Source of the DNA: Icerya purchasi
Taxonomy: Eukaryota > Arthropoda > Insecta > Hemiptera > Monophlebidae
Length of the DNA stretch: 64,000 bases
Assembly (NCBI GenBank): GCA_039619475.1
Contig: CM077115.1
Span: forward strand, 139,636,172 to 139,700,171
Direction: 5' to 3'
Part shown: piece after piece, positions 1-12,300 of the stretch
Numbering within the stretch: the first letter of the stretch is position 1
How the letters are laid out: every line of letters starts with the position of its first letter
Made by a program: the position numbers and the translations under genes
Notes under the pieces: generated by a model
What the model saw: only the letters and a program-made list of their open reading frames with translations
Databases searched by the model: none
Told to the model about the DNA's origin: nothing

Positions 1-3000
1 TATATATATATATATATATTTATTTATGCGGGGAGGGAGTATAATTATAAAAATATTTTCATGACCACCCCCGAAACTTAGGTCTAGATACGGCCTTGAT
101 ATGGTTTATTACTCGTCAGCCAACTGTAGTTGTCAATAAGAAAATAACTAAAAGTTCGAATTATACATTACAGAATTTATATATAGCTTTTAGTATGCTA
201 AATCTAATTAAATATTTCACACATACTTAATACACCCTTGTGTATCCATTCACATTAAGAATACACTCCTACAAGGCATATCAATTTCAGTTAACTGTAA
301 TTTATGATAATATACACTGCTAATAGGAAACCATATTGAAGAAGAATATGTGAATAAGTGTGATTTGACAAATGACTGGCTCCTTACATTATACACCTAA
401 GTGAAATTTACACACAAAGAATTCAATGCAAAAAGACTGTGGCCTGCGAATTGGAAAATCAAAATTTCTGCAGACCTCCTAAAACTATTTTAAATTATTT
501 TATTAATTTTTTTTTTTTTTTTTTTTAAACTATAAGTACTGCTACAAGATTCTTCGTTTTAGTGCACAAAAAATTTGAGAGCACTTCAGCCTTATTCGTT
601 TGTAGTGTTCTTACCATAGATCTTATAGAATGTTAATGTAAACAAAGAACACGGAAATATATTTAAATTATAAACTGAAGGAAACTAATTTTCTATAGTA
701 ACATTTTTGTTAATACCTCTGATGGATGAACCAATCGTTTAACAACATCCACAGACTTATTAAATACACTGTACAAACACCAGTGCAGATTTCAAGGTTT
801 TAAGTATGCATAGTTTTTCAATTGACTAAAGAAAATATTTCAATTACAAATTTACTAGATACTGTTGAAAATTGCATCTTCTTTTAAAACTTAAAAGTTG
901 CTCGTCTAAAGTAAGATTTACTGATAGACAATAATACTTTGCCAGTTGCTGTTAAATCATTCAAAAACATCTCTTGTTTTTGTCAGTTTATCAAGCTCTA
1001 GTTTTTAAGGATGTTTATTGTAATTATCAAACCGAGGACAATTCATTAAAATTCTATATCAATTGTATGACACTATTTTTATTTCACAAATCCACATTTA
1101 ATTTTTCTGGTTTTGCCATACTAACGATTAATAAAATAATTTAATAATGCACTAATTTCAATTTCATCTGTTAGCTGGTAATGTGAAATAATATTAGAAC
1201 TTGGAATACATACGGCTCTCAGTACTGACTTTTTTCATTTTGTAATATTATTCCTTCTTAAGTAATAAACGACAAAAATTATTGTGAAAAATTAAATTAA
1301 ATACTCGCTATTTTATGCAGAAGGCAATGATAAACCACCACATATACCATCATATACTTGCTAGGTAATACACAGCAGCAGACACACACGGGACTGCACT
1401 TGTAGCGCGATAAATCAAACATTTACAATCAGTTCCGAATGTAGTCTTGTGTGTGTACATTTGTGTTGCATATAACAATTGCCTAGTACACCATGCCTAT
1501 GTCAGTACAACTGAAATGTACAAATAGGTAGTTGCCGAGTTTAGGAATTAAGTATGGCACTGTATAATGATGATGATCCGAAGAGAGATAAGAAATAAAA
1601 ACCAAATAAAATAGAAGATATAATAACACTTCAACACATCGTCCACATACAGTATCATTTTGATTTTCCATTATGTCAATATCAGAATCATCGAAAATAT
1701 AATTATTATTGTGGAAATTCTCCTCTTCGATTTTTTTTATTCTTAATAAAATTTTGCAGGATTGGTACCTGTATCAATTTAAATATCGAAAAAAAAAAAA
1801 AAATAAAATTCAAATAAAAAACCAATGAGATTAACTACTTGTAATTTTGCAATGCTACCTACAAGAAGTGAATAAAAGGCGTGGAAAATTAATTAAATAG
1901 TCAAACGCTTTGAATCTTTCAAAGTTTAAATGTGTTGCTTGTAGGAAAATATTTTAAATGATACTCTCGAATAATTAGACCGCCTGTGCTACGTTATTTT
2001 AATAATGATCAGCAGGACAGCATATCATCTACTGACATATTAATATACAAAAACAAGTTATAATTGTAAATTTTTAGTTGTTTGTGTATCAGTTTTACAA
2101 GTTTTCCATTTGAATAAATTATCACTAGTCTGCCTCTTCCTTCTTTTATTTTATACAATAAAAATCAAAAATACGTTTATTGTGACAATTAAAAACTACG
2201 ATTAAACTTGAATTCCGAACTGTACAATTGTAACAATAAACAATCACAAAATACCTTCCAACTGCTACTGAACATTATGTGTTCCAAGGAGATTCCCCGT
2301 GGTACATAAATTTTTTACTATTTTTTATTTAATCTTTTTAGGGAACAGATCGTCCCGGCTGTATCACTGAACACCGGTATATTGATACAATATCAGTGAC
2401 TCTAGCCACAGTATCTTTTGCTCCCTCAAAAACGACGTAATAGCGCACACATTTCAATGCCCGTTCATATTGTATAAAGAATTTTCGTTATTAAATTTAT
2501 TTATTTATTTTTCTAAAAAAAAGAAATTTCTTGTAATCATTTTTCTTTGAATCGTTTTGACGACTTTAACGCCCGAAATTACGAAACAAGAGATATTATA
2601 ACAAGTGGTCCACAAACAGGAACAAGAAATCATAGCAACTAGCTTCCTGGAATAGGGACAGTTGACGAAAGGTGGAATCGTATCAATATTTTATGATGAA
2701 ATAAATAAGCATAATTTTTTTCAACTCTTTACACATACGTAGAAACGATTTGTTCATTTTATGGTATTTTATTCTACGGATGCGTTGTTTCGAAAGCAAT
2801 AGTTCGACGCATGCGCACTTCACTCATATATTGTTAAAGCTTGTAATTTCAGAGAAATTCAAACAAAAGTTAACATATAACTTTTATCTTGTGGCTTTTG
2901 GTTTTCAGCTGACTTCCAAACTCTGAGTACCAACAATAATAAAAAATAAAATTTATCAATAAAAACAAAGGATCGTACAAGAATATAGAAAAGAAAGACA

Positions 3001-3318
3001 AAAATATTAAATTATTTCGGAATATTTATCATTGCATAATATGAATACTTCGTGAAATACATGAAAATTCATTTTTACGAAATCATTTTTTACGTTGATT
3101 TAGTTTAAAATATTTCATTTATTTCATTGACACTGCCTTACAATTAAATTAAAAGGTCCGAAAGTCTATGGGGGTTTTTATCACACATTGTACTATCCGG
3201 CTATATTTGTTTACAAATAATTGTTTTAAAATGTTGTATTCGGTTTGTTTAAAGTTTGATTGTTAATTGTAACGTGTTAAACTTGAATTTTCGTTTGTTT
3301 TTTCTTTTGATTCTTATA
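1..3318. other. AT-rich intergenic sequence upstream of NAT9
   Basis: No credible coding exon is seen on either strand. The stretch begins with a (TA)n tract at 1-19 and is full of short A and T runs. It contains one old dispersed repeat, listed separately at 1340-1562. Around 2812-2822 the sequence GCATGCGCAC resembles a palindromic NRF-1/ewg-type promoter site, about 500 bases before the NAT9 start codon; this is only suggestive. Everything else is undifferentiated AT-rich DNA. Confidence 0.6.
1340..1562 (-). repeat. Dispersed repeat, copy A (partner at 54700-54918)
   Basis: Read on the minus strand, this stretch matches 54700-54918 on the plus strand over more than 200 bases with scattered substitutions and small indels. 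Shared landmarks include CATACTTAATTC, ACTACCTATT, CAATTGTTATATG, TGTTTGATTTATCGC and GCAGTCCCGTGTGT. No coding potential is convincing. The ends are not flanked by an obvious target duplication, so the repeat class is unknown. The partner copy abuts a hAT-like terminus at 54920, so this may be the flank of a common host repeat. Confidence 0.6.
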
Positions 3319-3395
3319 ATGAGATTAAATAGTAAAACAACAATTGCCGGAAATCATGTAATTTTGGTTCCTTATAGGAAAATGCATGTTGAAAA
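3319..3395 (+). CDS. NAT9: NAT9 exon 1 (start codon)
   Basis: Encodes residues 1-25 plus two bases of codon 26. Starts at the only ATG that gives the conserved NAT9 N-terminus MRLNSKTTIAGNHVILVPY. The splice donor GTAAGC follows directly. Too short to be noticed as an isolated open frame. Confidence 0.88.
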
Positions 3396-6300
3396 GTAAG
3401 CGTTAACCATTGAAAATACATAATAGAAGAATAAATTAGGAATAATATTTAATGCGTTTGTGTATATTTTTTGTAAATACAGTTCTTAAAAATTTATTGT
3501 ATTTTCGAAAAAGTTGTAATTTAAATAACTCGTCTTTTCATAATGTTCAAAATCAAAACGTTTATTCAGATTTTAAGCATTACTAAATGTAAATTAAATT
3601 CTTAGGTGAAATAGTAAAATCGAAGTTTTATTAATATACAACTATATTAAGTGCGATGCGAATTTATTTATTTTAGATATGTTTATTTAATATACGTGTA
3701 AACTTGTGCAAATTTTTATTTTTATATGCTAAAAATCGTTATATTATCATTTAAATAAATGATGTCAGTGAATGTTGACAGTAAATGAATAAATTAAAGG
3801 TACTAAAAACGAAACAATTATTCAAGTTTCTTGCGCGATGGGTTATTATTTTAACGTTTAGAACGGTAATTTTATTAAATATTTCGAAATGTTTATTACA
3901 TTTTGTGGGCATATTTATTAAATTATCGTAAGAAATTTATAGATATCATTCATGGATGGAGGATGAAAATTTGCGGGAAGCTACATGTTCCGAGTTACTA
4001 ACATTAGAAGAAGAATATGAGATGCAAAAATCATGGCTTGATGATGAGTACAGTTAAGTGATACACGGCTATTATATGAACTTTTCTAACTGATTTGGAA
4101 GTAAAGTGAAAACCGAAATTATGGGTTTTTTGAAATAATTTTCGATTCTCTTTCAACTTTTCATTATATTGCTTAATTTAATGTTCTATTTTAAATATAT
4201 GTTATTTACTTAATAAAACAGCTAAAATGAATTTGTAAAGAAGAATGTTTTTCTATGTTAACTGGGATTCAATGCGTTTTTCATCTTTTGTTTTGCAACC
4301 TTCCAAAATACTTGTAATTAATTTTAATTGCAATACTATTATAATATTAAAAATTATTTTAATTATTAGATTTTTATTCGAAACCTTTCATAATTTAATC
4401 TAATACTGTTTATTACATAAAAGTCGTACAATGTGTTTTAATTTGCATTGTTTATTCGATAGAGTTGAAAAGTAGGTAAAAAGAAAATAAACAATATATC
4501 TGATTTATTACTACAATATTATTACATAATACGATTGATTTAAATATTTTCTTTTATATAAATTTATGTAAAACTACATAATATTAAAAAAATCTTAATC
4601 TAATTCGTAAGCAAATCAAATTATAAAAATATATATTAGAGACAAAAAAAAGTTCTGATTAATCGCAGAGTGCGCTGTTTTCGTTCGTATATATATTTTC
4701 GTCTTTTGTTCAACCAATATGCTAATTAAAACAATTTAATTTTAAATTACATATAATTTAAAATGATTTGCAATTACATTTAAACGATTTGAAATTACTC
4801 GTAAATACGGCTAAGTAAAAATTTCGAAGCAAAAGATTTTTTGTTTTTATAATGGATTTTATGTAAAACAGTTTAAAACTTAAAATTATTTGCAAGTATG
4901 CGAAGTTAAAAATTAATTCAAGCTGTAACCGTCGCTAAATTGAACGAACTAACATAATGCTGAAAATTAACTGCCCCAATTAATAGACGTTTATCAAAAA
5001 AAATAATTATTTTCGAAAATTAAAAATAATTTATCTTTAACTAAATCAGTTATTTTTTCAATAAAAAATTAATAATCATGCTATAAAAATAACATTAATA
5101 ATTTATATTTACAGAATGTACATTTATTATTTTGCAAGCAGAAGAAACAGAAGCTAATGAAATAGGTAGGTACACACTGATTGTAAATTCATAGTTATAT
5201 AGTGTAATGTTCGCGGAGAAAAAGAGATCCTTGATGGGAAAATATGGGTTTTGAGTTAAACATGGATTCTGATACCTGAAAGTATGTGTTTTTTTTCGTA
5301 AACGTTTATTTAATGTCTTAAAACGTACAAAACTGACTGAAAAAAATTGAAAACAAGTGGAAAAACATTAAAATTAAAGAAAACCATAAAACTATTTTTT
5401 CCCCTAATTAGTTTTATTTGGGCATTTTTTATTTTTCGGAACTTTGGTTTTTTTTTTTTTGGTTGCAGCTTCGGTTTTTTCCTTTTTGTTACTCGTAGTT
5501 TCAATTTTTTTCTTTCTCTCTTGTGTCGACTTTGCTACAGACTCCGCTACAGTTACATTCGCTGTATTCGACTGTTTTTTTAGCTTAGGCCGGCCAGGTT
5601 TAAGAGCTAAGGAATTGGGTTTTTATATTATTGTACGCTTCCTTTTAATGATAAATCACTAAGTGTGATCAGGGGAGGGATAAATCGTTCGCTGACGGTA
5701 TGTTTCGCTATACATGTAGAGGAAATTTTTTGCAGGTGATTCATTTTTTTAAAATTGGAAATGGTGATATTTTTTAATTCCTACTATAAAAACAATAACG
5801 AATTAATAATGCGATAAAATTAAAATTTGAGTAATTAAAATACGAAATCACGACAATACATCTGGTAATTGTCGATAAAGTTTTGAAATTTTGTGTCCCA
5901 CATTCACCATTCCATTTTGCCTGCACTCGCAGCAATATTGAATTTTTTATGCCTGAATCGATTAACAACTTCAAAAAATATATATATATATATATAAAAA
6001 TCCTATGTCTTTATGTTTGTGCAGGATGAACTCGGAATTTACTTATCCGATTTTTATAAAATTTTGAAAATACGTGCAATTTGGTCCAACTTAAGAGATA
6101 GGATACTTTTTGTTTTAATTATTTACATAAATATTTGTTATATTAAATAATTTAATCAATCAATTAAAAAAAAAACAAATTTAATTGTTGGCTATTACTT
6201 TTTGTTTTAATTATTTACATAAATATTTGTTATATTAAATTCTGACAATTTTATTATTTTTTGAGCACCAACCACTTTTCGTGACGACTTTTGTGTATCG

Positions 6301-9300
6301 TGCGATGTTAATCGAAATGCAACCATGTTTATCGCTGGCGCATGACGTTATTATCGATGAATGATAAAATAAATTTTTTCGCTGTTGTTTACAAAAATGT
6401 TCGTGTTATTACAGAGTTGTTGTTTATGGGGGAAAAAAATATTGTGCGATATTGTGCGGCATTTAATTTATTTATATTTCAGTGTATTTAATAAACGTCT
6501 TGCTTTGACAAAAGTTTACACTTCATTATAAACTTATAAAAAAAAAAAAAAAAAAAATTATTTTAATTGTGGCAGTGTAAGTTAATTCATCGATACAACT
6601 CTCTGACATTGCCTATTTGCGATTTGGACTTGGAAAATACGTGTTTCTCTCATGGGCAACTATATGTTGCCTGCTCACGAGTGGGAACATCATCAAGTCT
6701 ATTCGTGTTAGCAAAAGACAGGTTGACCAAGAACATTGTGCACAAATTAGTGCTTAGATAGTTTTCAATTTTATAAAATAATATAACTAATAGTTCGAAA
6801 CCAATGTTATCTACCTCATTTATAACATTTAATTTTTATGTAACTAATTTATTTAGTATATTGTGTAAATAAGTCATTGATTACAGATTAAAGTTAAAGA
6901 TTAGATAAATAAAATGTAAATTCAATAAGTGTATATTAGTTGGATAATTTCATTCTCTACATATGATTCAAAATCGGCTAAATAATTTTAGGTTTATTAG
7001 TAAAAATTAATTTGGTTGCATCAAAATAATAAATAAAAAAAAAAATTTAATCTATTATAACTACTAAGCCAGAGCAACGCGTGGCTGGGTCAGCTAGTAT
7101 ATATATATATATATATATATATGTAAATAATTATATTAATAGTGAATTTTTAGACAGAATGATCGGTGACGTAAACTTATTCTTGAGTACGGATGATTCG
7201 CCGATAGCTGAATGCAGTATAATGATCGCAGAAGAACAAGCAAGAGGAATGGGCTGCGGTTACGAAGCATTAAAGATGATGCTGAAATATGGTAATCGTA
7301 ATCCTTTGACAAGTTAACTAAATGGTTCAAAAATAAAATTTTTATTTTTAATATTATCATCAAAAATATCTGGTGAATAATTGTAAATAATATTATTGTA
7401 ATTAAAAACAACGCAAAAGTTTTCCGTTATTAAAATAATCTTAATAATTTTATCCCGACATATTTCAGAGGTCGGTGCTCTATATTCATGAGAAACTATA
7501 TAGAATGACGTTAAACATGTAAACATTGAACGAAAATAAATTTTTTTAAATTATTTTATATATTACTGTTCCTCCCGTGAATATGGGGGTCACTGATCTC
7601 CGAAACATGTCGGGATAAAATTAATGTATTATTTCAATAATAATAAACTTATGTGTTAAGTTTTTTTTTTTTTTTGATTACAATAATGGTATTTGTATCA
7701 ATTGAAAAAATGGATGTAAATATTCAGAGTAAGATTAATGAATATTTTAGCTTTTGGTATAGAAGCTGAATACAATTATCGATAACGTAAAATATTTAAT
7801 AAAGGAGGAGGAACAGAAATTACACGCATTTAATTTTATTTTATTAGATAAAACCGTGAAAATGGCTAGAAAAACATTTAAACCCTACAGAATGTAGTAT
7901 CATAAAAAGTGCTAAACTCTCAGTACATTTTTGAAATAAAAAGCGATAAAACATGAAACGTATCAGTAAAATGGTGCAGAAAATCTCGGTGAAAGTGATA
8001 AGAAACTACGAAAAACAGTTGAAAAGTATTTCATTACTATTCATAATTATCCTCTTGGGATATTGAAACGAAATGAATATAAAGGTAGCTTTTATTCATT
8101 TGTAGAATGTAATATCATTTTTCGATGTAATGAAACGAGTCTCATAATCTTTACAAATGTCGAAGACTCCATATCTTCATTTTCGTTTATATTATTACTT
8201 ACTTTGATAAACCGATTGTCTTATCTCGCCAGTAAACAATTCTGGCAATCTTTTTTTTTAATTCATAACTTTAGTACATTTTTTACTTTATTATTGTGAT
8301 GAAAGAATATGTATAATATTTATCCGTACGTCTGTTTTCGATGGAAATCACATCAAATCGTATTTGACTCTAATGTTTCGAAACATAACTATTTGTTATC
8401 AGAGATACAACTAACTAATTATAAACAGAAAAGAACCGTGTAAATAGTAAATCCTATCAAAAACATAAATGTAAAAATAGGAGTCAAGTTCAATATTCAA
8501 AATATTCGTAGTTATCGACTTCGCCGACAAAAGAATTGAAATCTAAATGGGTGCCAAGTTCTGTAGATGATCCTGAACTTTATTTATAAGAACATGCAAC
8601 ATTCTAAAATTAAAACACAATTGCTTATTTTTTTCACAAACAACAATGTTTGCTATTTAAAAATATAACTTCTTAAATTTGAACAGTCGAATTATTTACA
8701 CAAAGCAGATATTTAGGATAAATTCTAACGGTTTTAATTGGCTGGTTTTCACGTACAAGTTATCTTATATTTGGCTAATCAACTTATCTTCTTTATGTTG
8801 TATACAATTTTTTTTTTGGCCCGGCTTCAGTTAACTATCAAGCCATTTGGCCACTAACCAGTTGATATAGGAATACTTCCAACTAATGAAAGATACATAA
8901 TAATTAATTAGGAAAAAAGTTACAGACAACCATGGGGCCGTAAATGTTTAGCATTACCTACGAATGTCTGCATAAAATCATAGTGAAGGGGAAACTGTTG
9001 AAGTTGTTTTTATATTGTAAGGTCAATATATCTTACTTTTCTAAAAATTTGGTTTGCTGGTAAAAACTAGCCAAGTCAAATCGTTAGAATTTATTCGAAA
9101 TTATCTGCTTTGTGTAAATAATTCGACTGTTCAAATTTAATAAGTTATATTTTTAAATAGCAAACATTGTTGTCTATGAAAAAAACAAGAAAACGTTTTT
9201 TTAAAATTTATTTTAGAATGTTGTATGTTTTTATAAATAAATTTCAGGATCATCTACAGAACTTGGCACCCATTTAGATTTCAATTCTTTTGTCGGCGAA

Positions 9301-12300
9301 GTCGATAACTACGAATATTTTTAATATTGAACTTGGCTCCCATTTTTACAATTATTATTATTCATTCAAATTCAAATTCAAATCGTTTATTCTTAAAAAT
9401 AGGCTTACAAAGTGAGCACTTTTTGAAAGTCAAGTTATTGAGTCTGTCTATCCCCTAACTTTAAAACTACCGTCACTACTCGTTTCATGTTCCGAGTTTA
9501 ACACAATGTACCACCGGTCAATTAATAAATTGTTTGTCCGCGGTAACACAGGAACACGCTGATGCAGGATCCCGGATATGTGTTACGATATTTTCGTTTA
9601 TATTCCGGAGTACCAAATGATTTTTTACCGGTCAATTAATACATTTTATATTAACTAAATACGATTGAATATGCGATATCGAATGGAAGTCTTAAAATTC
9701 GACTGTTCCTAAAACAAGTTTAAAGGCGGTAAAAACGAAATAATAACAACGAAATAACGAAATACGAAGATCCGAAAAGCCGAGACGCCAAAAGCGTATA
9801 TCGAAGAGACATAATTAACTGGACGAACGAATTGCGACTATCGAAGATGAACAACACGTTAACGAGAGCTAACGAGTAATTTTGTTTATATAACGAAACC
9901 GATTTCTGGTGTTTCTTAGAATTTCAGAACAACACATCTGGCTGAATAAAATAACATAGACTGACGAACGAAAATACGCAAGAAATAATAAAATCTAGGT
10001 CATCTGGAAGTGGGTTAGGTTTTTGATCTATATGTCAGTGAGTCAGTCAGTGATAAAAATGACGATTTTCAGACGTTAATATCTCAATAACCGTTTGAGT
10101 TGTATTTATGAAATTTGGGGTTCTAGTTAATCTAAGGGATTTTAATAAATAAGCCAAATTTCGTGTGTTTATGTTTAATTAAATATTAAGTTATTAAGGG
10201 GTTAAAAGTAGCTTCAAATGATTCGTGTAAATATACACACGGCTGCTGCGTCGTCGCTAGTTCCCTTTTCTCGGCTTGAACTTGGCTTGACACGCTGCCG
10301 CGTGTCTAGATAGTTACAGTGTTGCTCTAAAACTAAACTAAATTGAATATACATATATATATATATAAAGTCCCATACATTTTACAGGGCGTCAGGGACT
10401 GTGAAGTTAATGTTCACACTGTACTGAGCCTAATGGATCTGATGAGAATATTAGGGCCAGCCCCTTTCTACTTGGGATCCGCCTTTACTTTTCCAGATTT
10501 CTCTGGTACCCAATTATTTCAAGCTGGGTAAACTTGGGAGCGACTTGGATCCGGAACGAGACAAGTCTCGATAACCTATGAAACCTCCGATTTAGCAGCC
10601 AAGCACCTTAACCACTAGGTTACCGCGCTGCCTAAATTGAATATAAAAAAGAAGAAAAAAAGGCCAAATAGAAATGTTCAATAATCTACATTATATCGCA
10701 GTGAAGTGGTGCGAATGACAGTGGGGCCCTCATTAACCCGTACTTAATATTAGAAATATATTTTCTTTTCATTTCTCACTGTATAGTTAATGATCTACGA
10801 AAGGACAACTGAAATCAACTCTACACTACGATTAATCAATAATGTTGAACTCGGAGAAAGTGCATTACTTATACTAGCAGCTGTTTCTTCTCTTAACCGT
10901 TTGCTAATTATTTTCCAAAACGATTCAGTTTATAAACGTGTTCCCTATTGAAATTTTGTTTGTTCTGTATTACTAAAGAGTTCCTTTTACATCCGTGTAT
11001 CAAAACGTTCGATTTTTGCTAAAATCTTACCATTGTCAAATTGTATCATATGTCCATCGTGTGTTCCAATAATGCCGATTTTTCCCTTTGCGAATAATCA
11101 GTGTTGTCTTTTTTTAATTTTATACCAACAGATTTTCTAATTTATTTGATATAACAGCTACCGCGTGTGAGCATGGAATTTTATAAACGCCTGCCCTAAG
11201 TTCCCATCGTGAGAGATCTTTGGTTGTTCTTAATGTATCTTTAACCTTTTTGCATGTACCGAAAAGATCGACATTATTTTTTCTTAATATTCTGCTTATT
11301 CTGTCCACTGTAGCTTTGTCGATAAACGGGTTCTCTTATTTGCGAATGTTTTCTCGTTTTTTGTTTTTTCTTTCATACATCGTTATTAGTGTTTTTAAAG
11401 AATTTTTTTTTAATATAAATGTCGGTCTTCGTTTTTACTGTATCCCCATTCTTTTCTATTAACGATTTCAGTTGTTTCGACTTGTTGATTCCATTAAATT
11501 TACGACTCTTGCGTAAGTGTTTTAAAAACATTCCCAGTTTTTATGGCAAGTTATGTCGTGAATCTACATATCTTGCCCCGCGTGCATTTTTTTTCCGATA
11601 CAGCGCGATCGTACACCCTTTGTAGCGTTCTTTTTCACCTAAAAACATTCAAAAGCGGAAGTTTCTTATCCTTCTGTGCTTCCATAGTAGAAGTAATTTT
11701 CAGATGAAAACTGTTTAGAGACATTAAGAACAACTAAAGATGATTTCCCCATGGGGACTTACGGTAGGCGTTTATAGAATTCCATGCTCACGCGGCAGTT
11801 GTTATATCGGATAAATTAGTAGAGCTATTTTAGTACAGGACTAGAAGCGCACAACACGGAAACGTAAATTTGGAAATAAAAAAAAAATCAGCATTAACAG
11901 AACAGGCGAAAATTCTTAGGCGGTACAGTTTGATAATATTAGGAGTTAAGCAAAAGTGGAACGCTTTGGTACATAGTTGGTTAGGGAAGAAGCTCTTTAG
12001 AAATAGAAAACATCAAAATTTCACTGAATCAAATTTGGGACAACACAAACAGTTAAGAAGAAGCAGCTGTTAGTATAAATTATGGGCTTTCCCTCGGTCT
12101 GACATTACTGTTGACTAAAAGAAGCATAGGGTCGATTTCAATTGCCCTATCGTAGATCATTAACGATACAGTGAATAATGAAAAGAAAATAAAGTTTTAA
12201 TATTAAATGCACGTTAAGGGGGCCATTGCTATTCGCATTTTACCGCGATGATAATACTGACTATTGAACATTTCATTTGTTTTTTTATTCAATTTAGTTC

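Noticed and set aside
5310..5583. Lysine-rich minus frame and phenylalanine-rich plus frames in NAT9 intron 3
   Set aside because: Caused by T/A runs; no start context, no domain, overlapping in several frames.
7577..7620. Hammerhead ribozyme resembling CTGAT...CCGAAAC
   Set aside because: The core CUGANGA is not present and there is no room for stem II, so the fold cannot form as a hammerhead.
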